Origin: Streptomyces bikiniensis | GTDB lineage: Bacteria > Actinomycetota > Actinomycetes > Streptomycetales > Streptomycetaceae | Length of the DNA: 64,000 nucleotides | NCBI GenBank assembly: GCA_000716465.1 | Contig: JNWL01000011.1 | Location: 62,001 to 126,000, forward strand | Reading direction: 5' to 3' | Shown: in pieces, positions 57,735 through 64,000 of the stretch | How the letters are laid out: every line of letters begins with the position of its first letter | How positions within the stretch are numbered: the stretch's first letter is position 1 | Translations under genes and position numbers: made by a program | Notes under the pieces: generated by a model | The model's input: only the letters and a program-made list of their open reading frames with translations | Told to the model about the DNA's origin: nothing | Database searches by the model: none

Positions 57735-58895
57735 TCAGGCCGTCCGCAGCCGGGTCGCCGTCCTGACCAGGGCGTCCACGCCCCGTTCCGCCTTCTTCCG
57801 GGGGCAGCCCACGTTCAGCCGGACGAAGCCCGGCGTGCCGTACGTGCCGCCCGGCATGATCGCGACCTTCTCCGCCGTGACCAGCTCCTCCTGGAGCCGG
57901 GACTCCTCGATCCCGAGGGGCCGCAGGTCGATCCAGGCCAGGTAACCGGCCTGCGGGGGCTCCCAGACCACCCCGGGCAGGCCCTCGGCGAGGCGCTCCC
58001 GGACCAGCTCCATCGTGCCCGCGACATAGCCGCGCAGCTCGTCCAGCCAGGCCGCGCCGTGCCGGTACGCGGCGATGTGGGCGGTCAGCGAGAGCACCGC
58101 GGGCGAGGCGAGCCCCTCGCCGGTCTCCATGCGCCGCACGAACGCCTCGCGCTCGTCGGGGTCGCCGACGATCCCGTACGAGCCGGAGAGCGCGGGGAAG
58201 TTGAAGGCCTTGGTGCCCGAGGTGACCAGCGCCCAGCGGCGCCCCCGGCCGCGCTCCGCGATCCGGCTCCACGGCACGTGCCGGTGCCCCTCGGCGGTCA
58301 GGTCCGCGTGGATCTCGTCGCTGACGACGCTCACGCCGTGCCGCTCGGCCAGCTCCGCGAAGGCGGTCAGCTCCGCCTCCGTCCACACCCGGCCGGTCGG
58401 GTTGTGGGGGGAGCAGAGCAGCAGCATCCGGCTGTCCGGCCGGGCCAGCTCGCGCTCCAGGGCCTCCGCGTCCCCGACCGGGACCCCGCGCAGCTCGCGC
58501 CCGAGCCCGGTCACGGCCTTGCGGAAGCCGTCGTACGTGGGGGTGTGGACGACCACGCCGTCACCGGGCTCGGTCCACATCCGCAGGAGCTGCGAGAGCT
58601 GGTTGAGCACGGAGGGCGCGTACACCAGGGAGGCGGGGTCGATCGCGGTGTCGTAACGGCTCGCGTACCAGTGGCGTATCGCCTCGCGGAAGTCCCCGAG
58701 CCGCCAGTCCGTGTAGCCGAAGACCCCGTGGCCGACGCGCTCGCGGAGGGCGGCGAGGACCTCCGGCGGGGAGGCGAAGTCCATGTCGGAGATGGTGAAG
58801 GGCAGCAGGTCGGAGACGCCGAAGCGGTCCGCGATCCCGTCCCACTGGACGGACCAGGTGCCGCGCCGGTCGATCTCCCGGTCGAAGTCGTACAT
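57735..58895 (-). CDS. MalY/PatB family PLP-dependent aminotransferase or C-S lyase
   Basis: A 386-residue fold-type I PLP enzyme. FTISDMDFASPPEVLAAL and FGYTDW in the N-terminal part are the MalY/PatB landmarks. LLLCSPHNPTGRVW contains the conserved Asn, VVSDEIHADLT the Asp/His pair, and TSGTKAFNFPAL the Schiff-base lysine. GFVRLNVGCPRKKAERG near the end carries the carboxylate-binding Arg. Members are cystathionine beta-lyases or related C-S lyases. It lies just after a strong terminator and is transcribed away from fba's stop. Confidence 0.92.
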   Translation of the reverse strand: MYDFDREIDRRGTWSVQWDGIADRFGVSDLLPFTISDMDFASPPEVLAALRERVGHGVFGYTDWRLGDFREAIRHWYASRYDTAIDPASLVYAPSVLNQLSQLLRMWTEPGDGVVVHTPTYDGFRKAVTGLGRELRGVPVGDAEALERELARPDSRMLLLCSPHNPTGRVWTEAELTAFAELAERHGVSVVSDEIHADLTAEGHRHVPWSRIAERGRGRRWALVTSGTKAFNFPALSGSYGIVGDPDEREAFVRRMETGEGLASPAVLSLTAHIAAYRHGAAWLDELRGYVAGTMELVRERLAEGLPGVVWEPPQAGYLAWIDLRPLGIEESRLQEELVTAEKVAIMPGGTYGTPGFVRLNVGCPRKKAERGVDALVRTATRLRTA

Positions 58896-58923
58896 CAGGC
58901 CCTCTCGCCCTTCCCGTCGGCAC

Positions 58924-58968
58924 GCGAAGGGCCCGCCACCCCGGGAAGCGGGGTGCCGGGCCCTTCGC
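58924..58968 (-). terminator. Terminator after fba
   Basis: A 20-position stem with one C-C mismatch (58924-58943 with 58949-58968) and a GGAAG loop, 12 bp past the fba stop. Confidence 0.85.
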
Positions 58969-58979
58969 CCTGCACGTGC

Positions 58980-60002
58980 TTACTTCAGCTTGGTGCCGGT
59001 CGAGCGCAGCGCGGCGCACGCCTCGGTCACACGGACGGCCATGCCGGCCTCGGCCAGCTTGCCCCAGGTGCGCGGGTCGTAGGTGGACTTCTTGCCGACC
59101 TCGCCGTCGACCTTCAGGACGCCGTCGTAGTTGCGGAACATGTGGTCCACGACCGGACGGGTGAAGGCGTACTGGGTGTCGGTGTCGAGGTTCATCTTCA
59201 CGACGCCGTTCTCCAGGGCGGTGGCGATCTCCTCGGCCGTGGAGCCCGAGCCGCCGTGGAAGACGAAGTCGAACGGGTCGGCCTTGCCGAACTTCGCGGC
59301 GACGCCGGCCTGGAGGTCCTTGAGCAGCTCGGGACGGAGCACGACGTTGCCCGGCTTGTAGACGCCGTGCACGTTGCCGAAGGACGCGGCGAGCAGGTAG
59401 CGGCCCTTCTCGCCCAGGCCCAGGGCCTCGGCGGTGCGGATGGCGTCGTCCACCGTGGTGTACAGCTCGTCGTTGATCTCGTGGCTGACGCCGTCCTCCT
59501 CGCCGCCGGTCGGGGTGATCTCGACCTCAAGGATGATCTTGGCGGCGGCGGCCTTCGCGAGCAGTTCCTGGCCGATGGCCAGGTTGTCCGCGAGGGTCTC
59601 GGCGGAGCCGTCCCACATGTGCGACTGGAACAGCGGGTTCTCGCCCCGGGCGACGCGCTCGGCGGAGATGTCGAGCAGCGGACGGACGTAGCCGTCCAGC
59701 TTGTCCTTGGGGCAGTGGTCGGTGTGGAGGGCGACCGTGATGTCGTACTTCGCGGCGACGATGTGCGCGAACTCGGCCAGGGCGACGGCGCCCGTGACCA
59801 TGTCCTTGTTGTACTGACCGCCCAGGAACTCGGCACCGCCGGTCGAGATCTGGATGATGCCGTCGCTCTCGGCCTCCGCGAAGCCGCGCAGAGCAGCGTG
59901 CAGGGTCTGGGACGAGGTCACGTTGATGGCCGGGTAGGCGAACTTGCCTGCCTTCGCCCGGTCGAGCATCTCGTTGTAGACCTCGGGGGTTGCGATGGGC
60001 AT
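58980..60002 (-). CDS. fba: Class II fructose-bisphosphate aldolase
   Basis: A 340-residue zinc aldolase of glycolysis and gluconeogenesis. It begins MPIATPEVYNEMLDRAKAG. The zinc ligands fall in VALHTDHCPKDKLD, ASFGNVHGVYKPG and FVFHGGSGS, and KMNLDTDTQYAFTRPV is family-specific. Length and start (ATG at 60002) are standard; the frame is open upstream, but that sequence contains hairpins, not protein. A perfect 11-bp hairpin lies 51 bp before the start. The pyrE gene precedes it, the usual Streptomyces order. Confidence 0.97.
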   Translation of the reverse strand: MPIATPEVYNEMLDRAKAGKFAYPAINVTSSQTLHAALRGFAEAESDGIIQISTGGAEFLGGQYNKDMVTGAVALAEFAHIVAAKYDITVALHTDHCPKDKLDGYVRPLLDISAERVARGENPLFQSHMWDGSAETLADNLAIGQELLAKAAAAKIILEVEITPTGGEEDGVSHEINDELYTTVDDAIRTAEALGLGEKGRYLLAASFGNVHGVYKPGNVVLRPELLKDLQAGVAAKFGKADPFDFVFHGGSGSTAEEIATALENGVVKMNLDTDTQYAFTRPVVDHMFRNYDGVLKVDGEVGKKSTYDPRTWGKLAEAGMAVRVTEACAALRSTGTKLK

Positions 60003-60643
60003 TCGTCCGCTCCTTGTGATGTGCGGGGTGTGTGCTGTTGCTGTCCCTGACCTGGGGGCGACGTCATCGTCGCCCCCATCCTTCCAGACTCTTGTCCGGG
60101 CTCCCATGGGCCCGGCACGCCGAGGGGCGGGGGGGGTTTCTCTTGAAAAACCCCCCCCCCCACGATGGCACCGGCGGCGCCCCGGTCCACGATCGTCGCC
60201 ACGGCGACGACCTCGCCGCCCGCCTCGCGGACGGCCTCGACGGCGGTCAGCGGCGAGCCGCCGGTGGTCGAGGTGTCCTCGACGACGAGGCAGCGACGGC
60301 CCTTGACGTCCGTCCCCTCGATGCGGCGCTGCATGCCGTGCGCCTTCTGCGCCTTCCGTACGACGAAGGCGTCCAGGCGCTGCCCGCGCGCGGCGGAGGC
60401 GTGCAGCATCGAGGTGGCGACCGGGTCGGCGCCCAGGGTGAGACCGCCGACGCAGTCGAAGTCCAGATCGGCCGTGAGGTCGAGCATGACCCGACCGACC
60501 ATCGGCGCGGCCTCGCCGTCCAGCGTGATCCGGCGCAGGTCGATGTAGTAGTCGGCTTCCCGACCCGAGGAGAGGGTCACCTTGCCGTGCACCACGGCCT
60601 TGTCCTTGATCTGCTGGAGCAGCTCAGCGCGTACGTCAGTCAT
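59918..60643 (-). CDS. pyrE: Orotate phosphoribosyltransferase with altered C-terminus
   Basis: PyrE converts orotate and PRPP to OMP in pyrimidine synthesis. Residues 1-155 are normal: MTDVRAELLQQIKDKAVV, the PRPP loop VVEDTSTTGGSPLTAVEA near residue 120, and VVAVATIVDR. From about residue 158 the protein departs at an 11-G run into VGGGVFQEKPPPPLG and then non-homologous sequence, running to a stop at 59918 inside fba (241 residues against ~182 expected). The conserved tail resembling VPYLFAYSKDELG is absent from all frames. Assembly error, frameshift or genuine 3' replacement are all possible. TAAGCT precedes the ATG at 60643 by 7 nt. Confidence 0.75.
   Translation of the reverse strand: MTDVRAELLQQIKDKAVVHGKVTLSSGREADYYIDLRRITLDGEAAPMVGRVMLDLTADLDFDCVGGLTLGADPVATSMLHASAARGQRLDAFVVRKAQKAHGMQRRIEGTDVKGRRCLVVEDTSTTGGSPLTAVEAVREAGGEVVAVATIVDRGAAGAIVGGGVFQEKPPPPLGVPGPWEPGQESGRMGATMTSPPGQGQQQHTPRTSQGADECPSQPPRSTTRCSTGRRQASSPTRPST
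60053..60078 (-). terminator. Hairpin between pyrE and fba
   Basis: TGGGGGCGACG pairs perfectly with CGTCGCCCCCA (60053-60063 with 60068-60078), loop TCAT. It could terminate pyrE transcription or attenuate fba. Confidence 0.75.
60129..60161. other. Poly-G / poly-C hairpin at the broken end of pyrE
   Basis: G8TTT (60129-60139) can pair with AAAC8 from the A5C11 run (60146-60161), making a stem of at least 11 bp. The C11 tract lies inside the pyrE frame and marks the point where similarity to PyrE ends. Runs of this length are rare in Streptomyces. Confidence 0.7.
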
Positions 60644-60650
60644 GGTCACG

Positions 60651-60656
60651 AGCTTA
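60651..60656 (-). promoter_or_regulatory. -10 element of pyrE, leaderless spacing
   Basis: TAAGCT on the minus strand, 7 nt before the ATG at 60643. Confidence 0.45.
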
Positions 60657-60657
60657 A

Positions 60658-60688
60658 GGGGCCCGCCGGCTCAGGGGCCCGCCGGTCA
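60658..60688. repeat. 15/16-bp tandem duplication at the epimerase stop codon
   Basis: GGGGCCCGCCGGCTCA (60658-60673) and GGGGCCCGCCGGTCA (60674-60688). The second ends in the stop codon of the epimerase gene (TCA, 60686-60688). Confidence 0.75.
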
Positions 60689-61477
60689 GAGGCGGCGCCA
60701 GCTCCAGGTGCTCTCGATCTCCAGGGGGTCGATCGGGGTGACCAGGCGCGGGTGGGTGTTGAGGCCGTTCGGGGGGCCGGACTGCGGCTCGACGCAGACC
60801 GCCTCCGCCTGCTCGTCGTAGATCACGACCCACTCGGCGCGGCTGGTGACCTTCAGTTCCAGCTCCTCCGGCCAGGTGAGGGTGACGTCGACGCCGTCGG
60901 GCATGCCGAAGCAGTCGTCCCAGGGGCCGGGGAGGGGGTCGATCCGACGGCCGGTGGGGAGGTGGTCCGCGCCGCGCTCCTCCTGCCAGGCGGGCGCGAA
61001 GTCGACCCGTACGTCCTGGCCGCCCCGTCCGAGGTTGCGCAGGAACCAGGGGTGCCAGCCGGCCTGGGCCGGGAACGAGTCGTCGTAGGCCTCGACGCCG
61101 AAGCGGAGGGTGAGGGAGTCCTCGGCCAGCTCGAAGACCTGGGTGACCCGGCCCCCGTACGGCCAGGGGTCGCCCAGCTCGCAGACGAACACGGCCTCGG
61201 TCGCGGAGGTGCGGGCGGTCTTCCAGGCGAGGTCGCGGACGGTGCCGTGGATGGCGTGCGGGGGCGCGTTGACCGGGAGCCGGTGGACGGTGGCGCCGTT
61301 GCGGAAGCGCCCATTCTCGGTCCGCCCGCACCAGGGCACCATCGGGAAGCTCCCGTACCGCTCGCCCTGGCGCAGCAGCTCGGTGCCGCCGATGCGCAGG
61401 CCCTCGATCCGGCAGCCGTTGTCGGGGTTGATGGTCAACTCGGCGTCGCCCGCCGTCAGTCGCGTCTGCATGCTCAC
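60686..61477 (-). CDS. Aldose 1-epimerase family protein
   Basis: A 263-residue galactose-mutarotase-like protein. GSFPMVPWCGRTENGRF near residue 43 is a family landmark, followed by PPHAIHGTVRDLAW with the catalytic His, PAQAGWHPWFLRNLG with the second His, and QSGPPNGLNTHP with the end-of-family motif; the acid/base Glu is likely VCVEPQSG. It interconverts anomers of a hexose or hexose-phosphate. TAGGGT (minus strand; 61484-61489) lies 6 nt before the GTG at 61477, and an ATG two codons later is an alternative start. It is upstream of pyrE on the same strand but has its own promoter-like element and stop-codon repeat. Confidence 0.9.
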   Translation of the reverse strand: MSMQTRLTAGDAELTINPDNGCRIEGLRIGGTELLRQGERYGSFPMVPWCGRTENGRFRNGATVHRLPVNAPPHAIHGTVRDLAWKTARTSATEAVFVCELGDPWPYGGRVTQVFELAEDSLTLRFGVEAYDDSFPAQAGWHPWFLRNLGRGGQDVRVDFAPAWQEERGADHLPTGRRIDPLPGPWDDCFGMPDGVDVTLTWPEELELKVTSRAEWVVIYDEQAEAVCVEPQSGPPNGLNTHPRLVTPIDPLEIESTWSWRRL

Positions 61478-61569
61478 GCTTCGACCCTAAGCCCGCGGAG
61501 CACGGAACGGGGCCGACCGGTTCGGCGGCGTCGCCGGGGGTGTGTCGGGCCCCGGCGCCGGGCGGTTCC

Positions 61570-62520
61570 TCAGCGGCGGCGGCGCAGGGCCCGGCCCACG
61601 ACGACGGCGGAGGCGAGCGCGAGGGCCGCGGCCGGGGCGATCCAGCGCAGGGTGGCCCCGGCGCTGGTCGTCTCCGGTGCGGGGACGGGGGCGTACCGGC
61701 CGCGCGGCGGGGCGTGGTCGACCTCCTCGGCGCTCCTGCCGATCATGGTCCGGCGGGCATGGGCGGCCTCGGCGGCGGGCTGCGGGGCGGGGAACTCGAT
61801 CGGCGCGTCCTCGAAGCCCTCGTCGGAGAGGGGGCCGAGGGCGGGGGGCGGCGCCGGGGCGTCGGGGCCGGCGCCGAGGCCGGAGGGCTCCTCCACGCCT
61901 TCGTCCACCCCGTCGTCGTCGGCGCCTTCAGCACCTTCGGCACCTTCGGCGCCGAGGGCGTCGGGCACGTCGAGCACGTCAGGCGCGTCGAGGGCGTCGG
62001 GCGCGTCGAGCACGCCGGGCGCATCAAGGGCTTCGGGCGCGTCGAGCACGGGATCGGCACCGACACCGGCGCCTCCGACCGAGGTCTCCCCCAGCCCCTC
62101 CCCCGCGACCCCCGTCAACGCCTCCACGAACCGGTCGAGCAGGCGGGCGCCCGTCGCGGCCCTGGTCGCGTCCGTCTCGTCGGCGAGCCGGCCGGTCGCC
62201 GTCAGGGCGCCCGTGAAGCTCAGGTTCGTGCCCCCGGCCACCGGGGTGAGGACCACGGTGAGGGACAGCTCCGCCCCGCCCTTGCCCCGGACCTCGGCAC
62301 CCTCGCCCTCGTAGGTGATGGCGCCGTCGCGCTCGACGATCCGCGCCGCCCCCCGGTAGGTGATGGTGTGGCCGCCGACCCGGACCTTGAGCCGCCCCGT
62401 GAGGGGCTCCGCGTCGGCGTCGCGCTGGAGACCGGGCACGCAGCGCACCACGCGGGCCGGGTCCGTGAGCGTCGCGCGCAGGGCCTCGGCCGGTACCGGG
62501 ACGAACACCTCATGCTCCAT
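61570..62520 (-). CDS. CoxG/SRPBCC family protein with acidic repeat linker and membrane tail
   Basis: A 316-residue protein. The first ~150 residues are an SRPBCC domain of the CoxG type (MEHEVFVPVPAEALRATLTDPARVVRCVPG and ITYRGAARIVERDGAI). A long linker follows, with repeated Leu-Asp-Ala-Pro-Asp and Gly-Ala-Glu units. The C-terminus has one transmembrane helix (WIAPAAALALASAVVVGRAL) and a basic end. CoxG proteins assist carbon-monoxide-dehydrogenase maturation at the membrane, but no cox genes are nearby, so the role here is open. TAGGCT (minus strand; 62529-62534) lies 8 nt before the ATG. Confidence 0.85.
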   Translation of the reverse strand: MEHEVFVPVPAEALRATLTDPARVVRCVPGLQRDADAEPLTGRLKVRVGGHTITYRGAARIVERDGAITYEGEGAEVRGKGGAELSLTVVLTPVAGGTNLSFTGALTATGRLADETDATRAATGARLLDRFVEALTGVAGEGLGETSVGGAGVGADPVLDAPEALDAPGVLDAPDALDAPDVLDVPDALGAEGAEGAEGADDDGVDEGVEEPSGLGAGPDAPAPPPALGPLSDEGFEDAPIEFPAPQPAAEAAHARRTMIGRSAEEVDHAPPRGRYAPVPAPETTSAGATLRWIAPAAALALASAVVVGRALRRRR

Positions 62521-62593
62521 GGGAGCCGAGCCTACTCAGACCGGGGCGCCGCGTCGCCCGTTCGCCCCGCGTCGGGGGCGCCGGATCCGCTCC

Positions 62594-64000
62594 TCAGTCG
62601 CCGTACCGCGGGTGCACCAGCGTCGAGGAGGGCGGGGCCCCGTCGCCCCGGGTCCGTTCGGCGCGGTCGGCGGCAGCCGCCAGGGCGTCCGCGTCGAGCG
62701 AGCGCGGCCGGGGCCCGCCGGGGGCGAGGCCGAGGACGGGCGGCCGGTCGCCCGGGACCGCCAGGAGGAAGCCCCAGTCGCAGGGCCCCGGGCCCGTGCC
62801 GGCGGAACGGTCGGCGCGGTCGGGGCCCGCGGCGAAGCCGGGGGTGCGGCCGCTCGCGCTGTAGGGGCGGGTCGCGAAGCCGGCGGCGCGCAGGGTGGCG
62901 TCGACCGTCCAGTAGGTGCGGGGCCGGTCGGTGACCGAGCCGGCGTGGACGGCGAACCGCCCGGACGGGCCGAGGACCCGGGCCACGAGCCCGTAGAACT
63001 CCTCCGAGTACAGCTTGGTGCTGGAGGTGATCCCGGGGTCGGGCAGGTCGGAGAGCACCACGTCGTAACGTTCCCGCACCCGGTCGGCGGCGCCCCGCAG
63101 CCAGTGGAAGGCGTCCTCGTGGACGACCCGGACGCGCGGGTCCCGGAACGCCTGACCGTTGAGCCGGGTGAGCGCCGGGTCGGTGCGGGCGAGGCGGACG
63201 ACCCCGGGGTCGAGCTCCACGACGGTCACGGACCGGACGCCGGGGTGGCGCAGCACCTCGCGGACGGCCATCCCGTCCCCGCCGCCGACGACGAGGACGC
63301 GCGCGTGCGGGCCGTTCATCGCGGGGTGGACGAGCGCCTCGTGGTAGCGGTACTCGTCCTGGCCGGAGACCCGGAGCCGGCCGTCGAGGAACAGGTCGGG
63401 CGGTCCCTCCGGGCCCCCGGTCACCACCACCTCCTGGAGGTCGGTGTGGACGGCGACCCGCACGTGCTCCCCGTACACGGCCCGGCGCGCGGCCTGCTCG
63501 AAGTCGTCGACGAGGACGGTCGCGGTGGCGAGGACGGCCAGGACGCCCAGGTTCGCGGCGAGGAGCAGGGCCCGGGAGCGGGCGGTCAGGTCGCGGCGGA
63601 ACACCCAGAGGACGAGCCCGCCCCCCGCGACGGCGTTGACCGCGCCGGTGACGAGCGCGCCGGTGAGCTGGCCGAGCCAGGGGAGCAGCAGGAACGGGAA
63701 GGCGAGGCCGCCGACCAGCGCGCCGACGTAGTCGGCGGCGAAGAGGTCGGCGACCGTCCCGGCCGCGTCGTCCGGCTCCCCGCCGCCCGCCTTCCGCCCG
63801 GTGCGCTGCATCAGCGACATCAGGAGGGGGATCTCCGCGCCGATGAGCACTCCGATCGCGAGCGAGAACGCCACGACCACGTACCGCGACTCGCCGAGCC
63901 AGGCGAAGGCCGCGTACAGCATCATCGCCGAGCAGCCGCCGACGAGCGCGAGCGCGGCCTCGACCAGGCCGAAGCCGACGGCGGCGCGGCAGCGCAGCCG
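62594..64000 (-). CDS. Membrane spermidine-synthase-like protein (5' end outside window)
   Basis: The frame is open to the right edge, so the start lies beyond 64000; 468 residues are visible. The left (N-terminal) part has several transmembrane helices ([54 protein letters not shown]). The C-terminal half is a polyamine aminopropyltransferase domain with [36 protein letters not shown] and [11 protein letters not shown]. Such fused membrane forms transfer aminopropyl groups or act in methyltransferase-like reactions; the substrate is not known. Upstream context is missing. Confidence 0.9.
   Translation of the reverse strand, partial: RLRCRAAVGFGLVEAALALVGGCSAMMLYAAFAWLGESRYVVVAFSLAIGVLIGAEIPLLMSLMQRTGRKAGGGEPDDAAGTVADLFAADYVGALVGGLAFPFLLLPWLGQLTGALVTGAVNAVAGGGLVLWVFRRDLTARSRALLLAANLGVLAVLATATVLVDDFEQAARRAVYGEHVRVAVHTDLQEVVVTGGPEGPPDLFLDGRLRVSGQDEYRYHEALVHPAMNGPHARVLVVGGGDGMAVREVLRHPGVRSVTVVELDPGVVRLARTDPALTRLNGQAFRDPRVRVVHEDAFHWLRGAADRVRERYDVVLSDLPDPGITSSTKLYSEEFYGLVARVLGPSGRFAVHAGSVTDRPRTYWTVDATLRAAGFATRPYSASGRTPGFAAGPDRADRSAGTGPGPCDWGFLLAVPGDRPPVLGLAPGGPRPRSLDADALAAAADRAERTRGDGAPPSSTLVHPRYGD

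Noticed and set aside
58980..60643. PyrE-aldolase fusion protein
   Set aside because: A one-base change in the poly-G run would join the two frames, but the region between contains hairpins and not protein-like sequence; fba has its own normal start.

Overview
This is a stretch of a Streptomyces (or close relative) chromosome. GC is above 70 % with strong third-position bias, GTG starts are common, and many genes have a TANNNT hexamer 6-8 nt before the start codon, the arrangement of leaderless mRNAs. WhiB-, Crp-, Lrp-, XRE/DUF397- and LuxR-type regulators and actinobacterial DUFs (DUF4177, DUF5063, DUF397, DUF3151, DUF3152) point the same way. From memory, the order crp / ArsA pair / wblA / PBP, ask / DUF5063 / recR / ybaB, purA, the kynurenine genes and fba / pyrE follows the core of the S. 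coelicolor chromosome. I see no complete IS element, prophage, CRISPR array or integrase.

Layout. 1-12 kb: Crp (cut by the left edge), an SPFH protein, a MBL/NUDIX pair, DUF4177-RidA, two coupled ArsA/Get3-like ATPases, wblA, a class A PBP, a YqeY protein, a phosphoesterase and tRNA-Pro(CGG). 12-26 kb: a glycosyltransferase, a membrane Ser/Thr kinase, a possibly frameshifted small gene, an alkyl-sulfatase, a TPR regulator lacking ATPase and HTH domains, a double AsnC regulator, a methyltransferase, an S9 peptidase, SURF1, and an ECF-like sigma factor coupled to a membrane-anchored secreted protein. 26-34 kb: aspartokinase, recR, ybaB, SLATT, a GntR regulator and a class III aminotransferase. 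34-40 kb is more accessory: a DJ-1/MarR operon with palindromic operators, a candidate toxin-antitoxin-like pair, an XRE-DUF397 module, a GH19 chitinase with the classical 12-bp promoter repeats, a TmrB-like NTPase, and an oxidoreductase behind a tetranucleotide microsatellite. 40-50 kb: a phosphate-binding-like membrane receptor beside a second Ser/Thr kinase, purA, a DAG-kinase-like protein, P450, and a two-component pair bordered by a MITE-like element. 50-64 kb: the tryptophan-to-anthranilate operon (kynA, kynU, formamidase), DUF3152, DUF3151, a secreted beta-propeller, a MalY/PatB enzyme, fba, an altered pyrE, an epimerase, a CoxG-like protein and a membrane spermidine-synthase-like protein (cut by the right edge).

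The most unusual pattern is a set of about nine short tandem repeat arrays (units 8-42 bp) at the 3' ends of unrelated genes. In eight the stop codon lies inside a repeat unit; in the ninth the array starts right after it. Other points worth checking are the lost C-terminus of pyrE at a poly-G/poly-C hairpin, the 168-bp inverted-repeat element that supplies a response regulator's stop codon, and the 84-bp microsatellite in front of an oxidoreductase.
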